A stretch of DNA of 64,000 nucleotides, from contig NZ_CP012602.1 of the NCBI RefSeq assembly GCF_001278805.1, forward strand, positions 4,313,501-4,377,500, read 5' to 3'. A program made the translations under genes and the position numbers. The stretch is from Bacillus sp. FJAT-18017. Its GTDB lineage: Bacteria > Bacillota > Bacilli > Bacillales > Cytobacillaceae. This document shows, in pieces, positions 47,000 to 55,770 of the stretch; the first letter of the stretch is position 1; each line of letters begins with the position of its first letter. The notes beneath the pieces are model-generated. The model was not told where the DNA came from. It did not search any database and worked only from the letters and a program-made list of their open reading frames with translations.

Positions 47000-48016
47000 T
47001 TATCCGCCAATATAGGACATTTCAATCTTTTTGCGGTTAGCTGCTGTTTCTTCGGTTCGTTCATCCGAATATCGGTCAGAGCGGCCGTTCCAAATCGATG
47101 TTACCCGTTCTGCGATTTCCTCATCTGTTGCACCGTTCCGCATAAAGTTGCGCAGGTCATGGCCGTTCCCGTTGAACAAGCATGTGAAAATCTGGCCATT
47201 GGCCGATAGACGGGAGCGTGTACAGCTGGAGCAGAAGGATTCAGAAACAGATGTAATGAAGCCCACTTCCCTATCTGTACCTTTATACCGATACAGCTTG
47301 GCCACCTCACCAAAATATGCAGGGTCTACCGCTTCAAGCTCATAATTTTCTGATAGCATATCAAAGATTTGCTTTTTCGTAATAACATCATCCATTTTCC
47401 AGCCATTCGTGCTGCCGACGTCCATAAATTCAATGTATCGAAGCTGCAGGCCATTGTTCTTGCAGTATTCTGCCATCGGAAGAATCTCCTGGTCATTTAG
47501 GCCTTTTTTGACAACCATATTCACCTTAACGCCAAGGCCGGCTTTTCTTGCAGCGGCAATCCCATCAAGGACGGGTTTTGTTCCGACATTTCGGCCATTA
47601 ATTTCACCGAAGAGCTTATCATTCAGGCTATCAAGGGAGACATTTACCCTTTTTAGTCCCGCGGCTTTTAGCTGCTCCGCATACTTAGGGAGCAGAACGC
47701 CATTTGTTGTCAGCCCGATATCACTCAGCCCTTCAATCTTTGAAAGCTTTTCAACGAGCACTGGCATGTCCCTGCGGAGTAGCGGCTCACCGCCGGTTAG
47801 GCGGATTTTTTCAACCCCGAGGCTGACAAAAATTCTGGCAAGCCTCTCAATCTCTTCATAACTTAACAGGGCCGTCTTTGGTAAAAATACAAAATCAGGA
47901 CCGAACTTATCTGCAGGCATGCAATATTGGCAGCGGAAATTGCAGCGATCGATGACCGAAATCCTTAAATCCCTTAGTGGCCGGTTCAATTTATCTTTAA
48001 TAATGGATTTTTCCAT
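47000..48016 (-). CDS. moaA: GTP 3',8-cyclase MoaA
   Basis: 338 residues. Radical SAM cluster C-x3-C-x2-C at Cys25, 29, 32 (C-N-F-R-C-Q-Y-C), a C-terminal substrate cluster C-S-S-C-x13-C, and the C-terminal Gly-Gly (Y-I-G-G) needed for catalysis. It performs the first step of molybdopterin synthesis. TTGGAG precedes the ATG. moaC, moaE and moaD are not in the window. Confidence 0.95.
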   Translation of the reverse strand: MEKSIIKDKLNRPLRDLRISVIDRCNFRCQYCMPADKFGPDFVFLPKTALLSYEEIERLARIFVSLGVEKIRLTGGEPLLRRDMPVLVEKLSKIEGLSDIGLTTNGVLLPKYAEQLKAAGLKRVNVSLDSLNDKLFGEINGRNVGTKPVLDGIAAARKAGLGVKVNMVVKKGLNDQEILPMAEYCKNNGLQLRYIEFMDVGSTNGWKMDDVITKKQIFDMLSENYELEAVDPAYFGEVAKLYRYKGTDREVGFITSVSESFCSSCTRSRLSANGQIFTCLFNGNGHDLRNFMRNGATDEEIAERVTSIWNGRSDRYSDERTEETAANRKKIEMSYIGG

Positions 48017-48387
48017 TCTATCAACTCCAATATATGGGGTTCACTTCAGGCACCGCATACTTAATCAAAGACTATCAAAAAACGGTGTGGCTACTAGGAA
48101 CTCTCATGCTTTCTCCCAATACCAACTGGAAATTATCAATCTATTAACACAATTTGCATATTGTTTACTTTATTATCTTATTTTAGCATAGAACAACTCT
48201 CTGTGGTTATGTCTTTGACTTTTCTGAAGCAGTTGTCAAAGAAAGTTCACGTTTGGGCCCGATGTTAACAGTTTTCACTATATTGTCATTGTTAATTGGG
48301 TTTCAACCTTTTTACGTAATGTACAATAATAGTAACTTAAATCACAGACGGATACGTATTTATTATAAACTAAAGAGGTGGATGAAA
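48017..48387. other. moaA-fnr2 divergent intergenic region
   Basis: 371 nt without a gene. CTTTGAC at 48213-48219 and GTCAAAG at 48235-48241 form a 7-bp dyad that no known regulator explains. No TGTGA-N6-TCACA site and no riboswitch motif is visible. Confidence 0.4.
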
Positions 48388-49092
48388 ATGGGCGCTGTTA
48401 AAACAATGAAACCTACCCACTCGATCGAAATTAAAGAGATTCTCCATTTTGCGGATAGAAAATTTAAAACAGAGCGCGGCTCGTTTTTATTTCAGGAAGG
48501 GATGGAGGCTGAAGAACTCTACATCGTCCTATCCGGAAAAATCCAAATAAGCAAGATTACCTCAGACGGCCGGGAACTTTCTCTCCGGATCTGTGGTGAG
48601 AATGATATTTGCGGAGAACTCACTTTATTTACCGCCAATCCGAAATATCTCCTAAGTGCTAAAATACTTGAGGAGGGTGAAGTCGCGGCAATTCGCAAGG
48701 AAGTTATTGAAACGGAAATTTTCCAGAACAGTACTCTTGCTTTTGAATTTATGAAATGGATGAGTGACCATTTCAGGAAAACACAAACCAAGTTTAGGGA
48801 CCTTGTACTTAATGGTAAAAGGGGCGCACTATTTTCAACACTAATCCGCATGACTAACAGCTATGGTGTCCACCTCGATACTGGCATCCTAATTGATTTA
48901 CCATTAACAAATCAGGACCTTGCCAATTTCTGCGGTACATCCAGGGAAAGTACAAACCGGATATTAAGTGAGTTAAAGCGTGACGGTATTGTTTCTATTA
49001 AAAAAGGAAAGATTACTGTTCATAACCTTGATTATCTTAAACTTGAAATCGGCTGTGAGAACTGCCCTGCAGTGTATTGCAGTATAGAATAA
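48388..49092 (+). CDS. Fnr-type oxygen-responsive regulator (paralogue 2)
   Basis: 234 residues from the ATG six nt behind GAGGTGG (the frame is open from 48253, but those residues are unrelated). It keeps the cyclic-nucleotide-like domain, the helix F-C-G-T-S-R-E-S-T-N-R and the C-terminal C-x2-C-x4-C (Cys223, 226, 231). It is clearly the paralogue of the 41222 gene, with many identical blocks (F-L-F-Q-E-G, S-D-G-R-E-L-S-L-R-I-C). Divergent from moaA. Confidence 0.85.
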   Translation: MGAVKTMKPTHSIEIKEILHFADRKFKTERGSFLFQEGMEAEELYIVLSGKIQISKITSDGRELSLRICGENDICGELTLFTANPKYLLSAKILEEGEVAAIRKEVIETEIFQNSTLAFEFMKWMSDHFRKTQTKFRDLVLNGKRGALFSTLIRMTNSYGVHLDTGILIDLPLTNQDLANFCGTSRESTNRILSELKRDGIVSIKKGKITVHNLDYLKLEIGCENCPAVYCSIE

Positions 49093-49150
49093 TAAGTTTT
49101 GATAGGGCCAGAACAGCGGTTTTTTGGCCATTTTATTTACTGACAGCAAT

Positions 49151-49189
49151 ACAGGGAGCCCTGCAGCTACACAGGGTTCCCTGTTTTTT
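49151..49189 (+). terminator. Terminator of fnr paralogue 2
   Basis: ACAGGGAGCCCTG pairs with CAGGGTTCCCTGT, one mismatch pair in the middle, followed by TTTTTT. Confidence 0.85.
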
Positions 49190-49236
49190 GTACTATTTAG
49201 ATGATATATCTTTTTTGGAGCTATCTAGCTCTGGGT

Positions 49237-50403
49237 TTACTTCTCCCTTAATGCCTTCGGGATGTAAACGCAGAATGGTTCGCTTTCAAGATAGTCCCCA
49301 GTCATCGCATAGGCCCTCGAACGGGATCCTCCGCATACGTGGCGGAATTCGCAGACACCGCACTTGCCCTTGTATTCATCCGGGTTGCGTAATGATTTAA
49401 ACACTGGAGAATTCCGATAAATCTCGGCCAGCGGAGTTTCTCTTACGTTGCCTGCCTTGATTGGCAGCAGGCCGCTTGGGTATACATCACCGATATGGGA
49501 GATGAAAACAAACCCATTCCCATCATTTACACCTTTTGGCGCACGGCCAAGGCCGTCAATTGAACCTGTCAGTCCGTGTTCAGTCAATGCATCAAGGTAT
49601 TCGATATCCCCTTTTTGCTGCTTGGCCTCACGCATTTTTTGCTGAATGACGACACGGCGGTAATGCTGGCCCGCAGTGGTTTTTATGTCAAATGAAACTC
49701 TTTTGCTCAAGTCATACAGCCAGCGGAAGACGTGCTCATGCTGTACCGGCGAAATCATATCGCTCTCCTGGCCCCTTCCTGTCGGGACAAGGAAAAAGAC
49801 ACTCCAAAGGACACACTCAAGTTCCTCCATCAATTGAGCCATTTCATCAAGATAATCGATGTTATAACGTGAAATAACCGTATTGATTTGTATCGGGATT
49901 TCAAGTTCATGCAAATATTTAATCCGTTCAAGTGTCAGATCAAAGGATCCGGCTGTACCCCTGAAATGGTCATGGACTTCAGCATTTGGACCGTCAAGGC
50001 TAAATGCCCAGCGGGAGAGCCCTACTTCCTTCGCCTTTTCAATTGCTTCTTTTGTGACATTCGGCGTTGCACTTGGTGTCATTGAAACGCGTACGCCTTT
50101 TTCGACGGCATATTTGGCGATATCAAATACATCCTTGCGCATGAGCGGGTCGCCGCCTGTAAAAACAAGCATCGGGTTTTGCATATCATATATTTGGTCA
50201 ATAAGGTTCTTGCCTTCTTCAAAAGATAGTTCACGCGGGTCACGCATATATTGTGCTTCTGCCCTGCAATGCAGACACTTAAGCTGGCAGGCACGAGTCA
50301 GTTCCCATATAACGATGAAAGGATTTTCATTAAAGTCCCTCGCGAAGGGGTTCTTTTTCATAACCTGTTCAGGGTCGAAAGCCATATTTGGAATAAATGC
50401 CAT
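49237..50403 (-). CDS. Radical SAM/SPASM domain protein (TIGR04053-like)
   Basis: 388 residues. The radical SAM cluster is C-x3-C-x2-C at Cys39, 43, 46 (L-T-R-A-C-Q-L-K-C-L-H-C); the C-terminus holds a SPASM cysteine set (C-G-V-C-E-F-R-H-V-C-G-G-S). Homologues act in haem d1/alternative haem and peptide-modifying pathways, but no haem gene or precursor peptide is next to it here. It has an FNR box 76 nt ahead and a good AGGAGG, so it should be made without oxygen. Substrate unknown. Confidence 0.75.
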   Translation of the reverse strand: MAFIPNMAFDPEQVMKKNPFARDFNENPFIVIWELTRACQLKCLHCRAEAQYMRDPRELSFEEGKNLIDQIYDMQNPMLVFTGGDPLMRKDVFDIAKYAVEKGVRVSMTPSATPNVTKEAIEKAKEVGLSRWAFSLDGPNAEVHDHFRGTAGSFDLTLERIKYLHELEIPIQINTVISRYNIDYLDEMAQLMEELECVLWSVFFLVPTGRGQESDMISPVQHEHVFRWLYDLSKRVSFDIKTTAGQHYRRVVIQQKMREAKQQKGDIEYLDALTEHGLTGSIDGLGRAPKGVNDGNGFVFISHIGDVYPSGLLPIKAGNVRETPLAEIYRNSPVFKSLRNPDEYKGKCGVCEFRHVCGGSRSRAYAMTGDYLESEPFCVYIPKALREK

Positions 50404-50478
50404 ACTAAAACGCCTCCTAATTGGCTTACAGTTACTAGCCTTGTTACTCGTATTATAAAACTGTCAGGATAGTGAAAA

Positions 50479-50494
50479 TGTGAGGTACGTCACA
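50479..50494. promoter_or_regulatory. FNR box upstream of the radical SAM gene
   Basis: TGTGAGGTACGTCACA matches TGTGA-N6-TCACA with perfect half-sites; the spacer GTACG is nearly that of the ywiC box. Confidence 0.85.
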
Positions 50495-50645
50495 TCACTG
50501 GAAGTTTCTTTGACGTAATTGTGAAGGATGACAACATAAACAACATGTTTATATACTAAATATAAACATCATGTGATTGGACGATCTACCCGGTGACCTG
50601 CATTTTGATATATTTCAGCTTTTTTACGGAAGTGAGGACTTTTTG

Positions 50646-51407
50646 ATGGGGAAAATTGCATTGTTTTTTCTGCTAAGTTTTTCATTAATTTTGAGCGGCT
50701 GCACCACAACGTATGACGAGGATTACACGAAAACTCACAAACAAATGCTTGATCATTTTTTAGGGGATTGGACAGTGGAGAATACCCAGGAGGAATTTCA
50801 GCCGGCTTCAGAGGCGTTAGAAGATGATGAAGAGTATATAAGTTGGGACATCCGCTATAAAGCCAGCGGCGGAAAGGAACAAACTTTCCATATTGTAAAT
50901 AATGAAGGCATTCTTTATAGTCTGCACCGGCACTTGCTAACTCTTTACTTTTCAGAATTGAGGAATGAAGTAGGTACTATTCCCGATGCTACTCTCGATT
51001 TAGTGGATGCCCATCAAGCCGCAACGATAAATCAATTGGCTTACGAGCAAAACCCTGACAAAGTATTGGAAAATTACAAGGATGTATATGACTTTAAGAA
51101 TTTTCAGCTCCAAAATGCACATTCTAATTCCGGTTATTATTTTAGCTTGAGTGTCGATGACCCTGCTTCACTAGAAGCAATGGAAGCAAAAATTCTCAGC
51201 ATTATTCCAAATCTCAATATGGTTACCAAACAGCGCGGAACCACTACCATCTTTAACTATTATATAAATGGGAAGAACATCACTTTGTCTGAACATCCCT
51301 CCTATGATTATTCAACAATGGAATCAATGCAAGAAATACATATTTATGAAGAACTGCTGAGAAAGGGAACACCACATTACAACATAGAGGATTTGTATAA
51401 AGAATAA
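50646..51407 (+). CDS. Predicted lipoprotein of unknown family
   Basis: 253 residues. A signal peptide (M-G-K-I, hydrophobic core, L-S-G-C) puts the lipid cysteine at residue 19; the rest is acidic and hydrophilic. The start at 50646 is chosen because an upstream in-frame ATG at 50577 would bury the signal peptide. I do not recognise the mature domain. It is divergent from the radical SAM gene. Confidence 0.65.
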   Translation: MGKIALFFLLSFSLILSGCTTTYDEDYTKTHKQMLDHFLGDWTVENTQEEFQPASEALEDDEEYISWDIRYKASGGKEQTFHIVNNEGILYSLHRHLLTLYFSELRNEVGTIPDATLDLVDAHQAATINQLAYEQNPDKVLENYKDVYDFKNFQLQNAHSNSGYYFSLSVDDPASLEAMEAKILSIIPNLNMVTKQRGTTTIFNYYINGKNITLSEHPSYDYSTMESMQEIHIYEELLRKGTPHYNIEDLYKE

Positions 51408-51615
51408 TGATTTTTTAAAAAGCGTGCTACCTTTTGGTTCACGTTTTTTGTTTTTAGGGCTCGATTGGCTCAAAGATTATAGGCGAGAAAAACTATGTAA
51501 AGAATTTGTGCACGAGAGGAGTGGGATGAACAATATACGGAGGTCACTAATGAGTATTAAACCTGTAATGCATCCCGTTCTAAATTTAGGCTAATTCGGT
51601 ACAAATTTAGTTTTA

Positions 51616-51654
51616 AAAATGCCTGGAGCAAATTTTGCCCCAAGCATTTTTTGG
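51616..51654 (-). terminator. Terminator of dsrE-yitW-yitV group
   Basis: AAAAATGC ... GCATTTTTT close a stem whose middle is GGAGCAAA / TTTTGCCCC; T tract on the minus strand, upstream of the 51679 stop. Confidence 0.65.
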
Positions 51655-51678
51655 CTTAATTAATTCACTTATTGCGCT

Positions 51679-52017
51679 TTAGGAAATCGTCAATACTTCA
51701 TAGCTGGCGGCAAGTTCGACAAATTCGCCCATTGTACTAATCTTGCCTACCGAGATGGCCTCGGTTAGTCCATAATGCTCAACACATGTTTTACAAGCAA
51801 GTATTTCAACGCCCTTCTGCTCAAGCTCCTTCAGGTGAACAGATACGAACGAATCATCTGTCATCAAATATACACCAGAATTCATGCAGAATACTGCCCT
51901 CGGTAACTCATCCCGCTGCTTTAGCAATGTGAAAAATGTTTCAAGGACATTTTCACCAAGCTGCTCATCACCTCTGCCAAGCTGGCTTGAGCTGGCTAGG
52001 ATTACTTTGTTCTTCAT
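51679..52017 (-). CDS. DsrE-family protein
   Basis: 112 residues of the DsrE/YchN-like fold, similar to the C-terminal domain of YedF-type sulfur/selenium-metabolism proteins. One cysteine pair lies near the middle (A-C-K-T-C). Such proteins relay sulfur or act in redox signalling; the function here is not known. Runs 25 nt behind yitW and is probably in one operon with it. Confidence 0.7.
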   Translation of the reverse strand: MKNKVILASSSQLGRGDEQLGENVLETFFTLLKQRDELPRAVFCMNSGVYLMTDDSFVSVHLKELEQKGVEILACKTCVEHYGLTEAISVGKISTMGEFVELAASYEVLTIS

Positions 52018-52042
52018 TAGAATGACCCGCCTTCCGTCTGAT

Positions 52043-52351
52043 TTACCTGATACCTAATGCGATTTTCGCATAGCGGGACATCATATCTCTGCTCCAAGGC
52101 GGATTGAAGACAATGTTTACCTCTGTATCCTTAACCTCCGGAATATCAGCCAGTGCACGCTTTACCTGGTCGACGATTGTTCCTGCGAGCGGGCAGCCCA
52201 TTGAAGTCAATGTCATGGTAACCGTTGCAACGCCTTCCTCATCCATCTCTACATCATAAACCAAACCCAAGTTAACAATATCAATGCCCAGTTCAGGGTC
52301 GATAACAAGCTCCAATGCTCCCATGATACTATCTTTTAAATCCTGATCCAT
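52043..52351 (-). CDS. yitW: MIP18/DUF59 family protein YitW
   Basis: 102 residues with the conserved C in T-S-M-G-C-P-L and the D-P-E-L-G-I-D-I-V-N-L-G-L core of the DUF59 (SufT/MIP18) family, which takes part in iron-sulfur cluster assembly. It lies beside yitV as in B. subtilis and 45 nt behind it. Confidence 0.88.
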   Translation of the reverse strand: MDQDLKDSIMGALELVIDPELGIDIVNLGLVYDVEMDEEGVATVTMTLTSMGCPLAGTIVDQVKRALADIPEVKDTEVNIVFNPPWSRDMMSRYAKIALGIR

Positions 52352-52395
52352 TTATATCGCTCCTATCATATATTTTTAAAAGCATTATTCCTTTT

Positions 52396-53208
52396 CTAGT
52401 CCAATACCCTGTTGAGATGCTTTTCATCCGCCATAATTCCAGATCCAAGGTGAAGGTCAAACCAATCGACAAGGCCGTATGTACCCTGCTTTGTCACCTT
52501 GTGCCCAACATGTTTTTCGGAAATAAACTTCAGAGCTCCCTGGCGTCCTTTATCCTCCTGCAAGCTTTGGTAAAACTCCCAGGCAAACCGGTGAGGAACA
52601 ATCGTGTCGGCTTCACCATGCCAGAATAAAAGAGGTGTGTCTGCCAGTTTTTCGGGCTGAAGGGTCAGGTCATATTCCTTTAATGCCTCTAGCTGAACCC
52701 TTAACTCCTCTTCGGATTGGGGAAGGTTGTAGCCCTGCTTTTGTAGCTCGGAAACTTGCCAGTTAGCCATATCATAATAATTAGGGGAACCCATCAAACT
52801 TACTGCTGCACGAATCCAATTATACTGGGTCAGTGCGCCAAGTGTGACAATCCCGCCCATTGAAGTCCCTGCAAGCCCAATTCTCTCCGGGTCGGCAAGT
52901 CCTTTTTCAACATAATAGTCCTTCAGGCCATTTACTTCATGGATTGTATTTATTACAATTTCCCAAAAGCGAACAGATAACTCATTTTGGGACAGGCCCG
53001 CTTCACGTTCTCCATGATGGACTGCTTCTGGGAGGATAACGCGAAAACCTTTCTCAGCAAGCAAATAAGCAATATGGAGATTATTCTCCTTTGCACTGCC
53101 AAAGCCATGGATAAAAATAATAAAAGGCAGCTGTTCCGCTTGTAGGTGCTCATCAATCACATGCAGGACGGGAATACTGTTAACTACTTCCTTATTTATG
53201 CCAATCAA
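52396..53208 (-). CDS. yitV: Alpha/beta-hydrolase esterase YitV
   Basis: 270 residues from TTG at 53208, 6 nt behind GGGAGGG, which aligns exactly with the YitV start; the upstream ATG at 53229 is rejected. The nucleophile elbow G-T-S-M-G-G and W-H-G-E-A-D, H-K-V motifs supply a Ser-Asp-His triad. Specific substrate unknown. Transcribed divergently from yitU with 199 nt between. Confidence 0.85.
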   Translation of the reverse strand: MIGINKEVVNSIPVLHVIDEHLQAEQLPFIIFIHGFGSAKENNLHIAYLLAEKGFRVILPEAVHHGEREAGLSQNELSVRFWEIVINTIHEVNGLKDYYVEKGLADPERIGLAGTSMGGIVTLGALTQYNWIRAAVSLMGSPNYYDMANWQVSELQKQGYNLPQSEEELRVQLEALKEYDLTLQPEKLADTPLLFWHGEADTIVPHRFAWEFYQSLQEDKGRQGALKFISEKHVGHKVTKQGTYGLVDWFDLHLGSGIMADEKHLNRVLD

Positions 53209-53407
53209 ACGAAAAACCCTCCCACACATTTGGATTATATCGGATTTTAAATCCGTTTGGTGTGAATTTTTTTACACCTTGGCTGTTTTATTGGTAACAT
53301 GTTGTTTATAGACGCTGTAACAAATGTCACCACTAGTTTATCATTTTTACAGCGGGAATCATAAAAAATACCCTTATATAAAAAGTTTGCACTAAGAAGG
53401 AGCTGCC

Positions 53408-54232
53408 ATGACAGAAAAACACTTGATTGCACTTGATTTGGATGGAACGCTGCTAACGGATGATAAGGTTGTCTCCGATAAAACGAAAAATGTTCTGGCG
53501 AAGGCAAGAGAAGAAGGCCATATTGTGATGATTTCAACAGGCCGGCCGTATCGTTCAAGCGAGATGTATTACCATGAGCTTGGTCTTGACACCCCAATCG
53601 TCAATTTCAATGGCGCCTTCGTGCATCATCCTCTCGACCAAACGTGGGGAGCGTATCATACCCCACTCGATATTAAGGTTGCAAAAGATATTGTTGAGGC
53701 ATGCAGGAACTTTACATTCCATAATATTATTGCCGAAGTTATTGATGATGTATATTTCCATTACCATGATGAAAAACTGATTGACCTGTTCACGTGGGGA
53801 AATCCAAAAATCACGTCAGGGGACCTTGCCCAAAAGCTTGAGGACTCCCCTACTGCGATGCTAATCCACAGCGAGGAAGAGGATGTTAAAAAAATCCGTG
53901 CCCATCTAAGCGAGGTGCATGCCGAGGTCATTGACCACCGCAGCTGGGCGGCTCCATGGCATGTTATTGAAATTATAAAAACCGGGATGAATAAAGCTGT
54001 CGGAGTAAAGCGTGTTGCAGATTATTATGGAATTCCAAAAGAGCGGGTCATCGCCTTTGGAGACGAAGATAATGACCTTGAAATGATTGAGTACGCTGGT
54101 AAAGGTGTAGCGATGGGTAACGCAATCGATGCACTTAAAACACTCGCCAAGGATATTACCCTGACCAATCAGGAAGATGGAATAGGCGTGTACCTTGAGA
54201 ATGCTCTAAATTTGAAAACAAAAATCTATTAG
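53408..54232 (+). CDS. yitU: HAD-superfamily phosphatase YitU (Cof type)
   Basis: 274 residues. HAD motif I D-L-D-G-T-L-L (nucleophile Asp), II S-T-G-R-P-Y and IV G-D-E-D-N-D-L-E-M; a C2b cap lies between. The Cof subfamily dephosphorylates small phosphorylated metabolites, including sugar phosphates and flavin precursors. B. subtilis YitU is a flavin-biosynthesis phosphatase candidate. The start follows AAGGAG. Confidence 0.88.
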   Translation: MTEKHLIALDLDGTLLTDDKVVSDKTKNVLAKAREEGHIVMISTGRPYRSSEMYYHELGLDTPIVNFNGAFVHHPLDQTWGAYHTPLDIKVAKDIVEACRNFTFHNIIAEVIDDVYFHYHDEKLIDLFTWGNPKITSGDLAQKLEDSPTAMLIHSEEEDVKKIRAHLSEVHAEVIDHRSWAAPWHVIEIIKTGMNKAVGVKRVADYYGIPKERVIAFGDEDNDLEMIEYAGKGVAMGNAIDALKTLAKDITLTNQEDGIGVYLENALNLKTKIY

Positions 54233-54240
54233 ATTTACCC

Positions 54241-54270
54241 TTGCCCTGCCATAATTGGCCGGGCTTTTTT
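54241..54270 (+). terminator. Terminator of yitU
   Basis: GCCCTGCC and GGCCGGGC pair (one mismatch) with a 6-nt loop; TTTTTT. Confidence 0.8.
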
Positions 54271-54390
54271 CTTGTTTAAAAAGTCATTCTGTCATCGTTT
54301 TCCTATATAGGGAGTGCCCTATAAGCACATACTAACATTGAAACAGCTTGTCTGTTTCAAACTGTAAGCTCATAAATGGAGGGATACCGA

Positions 54391-54537
54391 ATGGGTCGAC
54401 GATCAAGGCGTTTTGTAAAGCAAGGGTCGGATTCAGTATCGAGGCATAGCCAGCGCATCCCGTACCATATGACGTTTGCCGAAGCCGAGGAACGCAAATT
54501 GGCAGATAACCGTGAGTCCTCGAACGGAGGTATATAA
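54391..54537 (+). CDS. Small basic hypothetical protein
   Basis: 48 codons from an ATG with GGAGGG at 8 nt. The peptide is basic and serine-rich at the N-terminus (R-R-S-R-R-F-V) and acidic at the end. It stops 3 nt before yitR, so both share a transcript. No family recognised. Confidence 0.6.
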   Translation: MGRRSRRFVKQGSDSVSRHSQRIPYHMTFAEAEERKLADNRESSNGGI

Positions 54538-54540
54538 CAC

Positions 54541-54726
54541 ATGGCCAATCAGCTTTTTCAACAGGCAAGGCATTTTACAGCAACTGCTCTGACTGCACCA
54601 ACTGAAGGAAGGCAGGAAGCCATAGCCAAAGCGAAAAACGCTCTTAGCTCTGCATATGCCAACTCCACCAGGGCTGAGCAGATTCAGCTTGGCGAAATGC
54701 AATCAAGGCTTGATAACCTCGAATAA
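54541..54726 (+). CDS. yitR: DUF3813 family protein YitR
   Basis: 61 residues: a helical, alanine-rich small protein (F-Q-Q-A-R-H-F-T-A-T-A-L-T) that matches the DUF3813/YitR pattern. A GGAGG lies 10 nt before the ATG. Function unknown. In the same block as yitS and yitT relatives. Confidence 0.75.
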   Translation: MANQLFQQARHFTATALTAPTEGRQEAIAKAKNALSSAYANSTRAEQIQLGEMQSRLDNLE

Positions 54727-54772
54727 CATAATTGCATGATGCAGCTAGCTGTACGTCAAATATGAGCAAAGG

Positions 54773-54802
54773 AAAAGCCGGGATATCCGTCCCGGCTTTT
54801 TC
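54773..54802 (+). terminator. Terminator of yitR
   Basis: AAAAGCCGGGA / TCCCGGCTTTT perfect stem with 6-nt loop, then T run. Confidence 0.92.
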
Positions 54803-54803
54803 T

Positions 54804-54892
54804 GTCTAGCTCCACAAGGAAAGCTTCCCCAAAAATTGTATCGCACGAAATTACGCGTTAGCTCACAGGAGGAGCGCCTAGCCAGCGCTTTT
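54804..54892 (-). repeat. Dispersed repeat, 3' fragment
   Basis: Its reverse complement matches the last 85 nt of copy B (GGCGCTCCT, CGCGTAATTTCGTGCGAT, CTTGTGGAGCTAGAC). It fits between the yitR terminator and the ipi stop codon. Confidence 0.7.
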
Positions 54893-54893
54893 C

Positions 54894-55703
54894 TTATTGA
54901 TTGGTACCTTTAAATTGCTGAAGGACAATGGCCACAGGTTCTCCTGTTATTGAACCTCCAGGATTCTTTTCATACAAGTTTAGAATGAGTGTTCCGTTTT
55001 TTGGAAGCTTATTTGCAGGTATCGTCAGTGTTAATTCGAATTGTGCCCATTCAGGATATTTACTCCCCGAAACAACCTTCATCTCTTTAATCAGCTGATT
55101 GTGTCCATCCTCAACTGTATAAAAGAATTCCCCTGTCCGGGGCCTGGCCTTGCCAGAAACCGTATAACTGCCGTTTGAACCAGTTACTTTAATGGTATGA
55201 AAGACAGTGTTTTCAGACGGTTCTTCTGAACGTAGGTTGTCTCCGATTCCTGGAACCTGAATTTCTGTTTGCGCCTTCATTCCTTCAGGATTTACTTGCT
55301 TGCCATTGAACTTTACAGCTTTAATATGAACTGCTGCTTTATACAGTCCCTCTGGAACCCGTATTCCGTCCGCCGAATAGTTCCAAACATCCTTCCATTC
55401 CTTCGTCCCTCCTGCTGGAACTGTTACATTCTGGAATGCCTGGAGAAAGGCTTTACCTTTCGAGGAGGAGTACACTTCACTTCCATTCTTATCAAGAACC
55501 AAGACTTCATAAAACTCCGAGGTTGGAAATTCAAGTTTTGCTGGCCTGTCGGTAGGATTAAAGAGAATGATGCGGAATTGTGCAGCCTCCGCCCCAGGTT
55601 CGGCCTTGATTGATACTGTAACACCTGGTTCCGGGTTCTCTTGATTTTGGATAACTGGAATCCAGGCAGACAGAAGCAGCCAGGAAGCGATTAGCAGATT
55701 CAT
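54894..55703 (-). CDS. ipi: Intracellular proteinase inhibitor-related protein (BsuPI domain)
   Basis: 269 residues. A short hydrophobic N-terminus (about residues 2-17) then a BsuPI domain with F-N-P-T-D-R-P-A-K-L-E-F-P-T-S and E-Y-E/Y-E-V-L-V type strands. B. subtilis BsuPI inhibits the intracellular serine protease and is shorter (about 120 residues); this protein has a second domain and a probable signal sequence, so it may act outside the cell. Next to yitT as in B. subtilis. Confidence 0.75.
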   Translation of the reverse strand: MNLLIASWLLLSAWIPVIQNQENPEPGVTVSIKAEPGAEAAQFRIILFNPTDRPAKLEFPTSEFYEVLVLDKNGSEVYSSSKGKAFLQAFQNVTVPAGGTKEWKDVWNYSADGIRVPEGLYKAAVHIKAVKFNGKQVNPEGMKAQTEIQVPGIGDNLRSEEPSENTVFHTIKVTGSNGSYTVSGKARPRTGEFFYTVEDGHNQLIKEMKVVSGSKYPEWAQFELTLTIPANKLPKNGTLILNLYEKNPGGSITGEPVAIVLQQFKGTNQ

Positions 55704-55770
55704 GATGATCCCTCCATATTTTCAAATTGACACCATTCATAGGTTCTTTTTTATAGGCCAAAAAAATACA

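Noticed and set aside
48017..48190. Molybdenum cofactor riboswitch ahead of moaA
   Set aside because: The conserved GNRA-type core of that aptamer is not visible and it is not typical of Bacillaceae.
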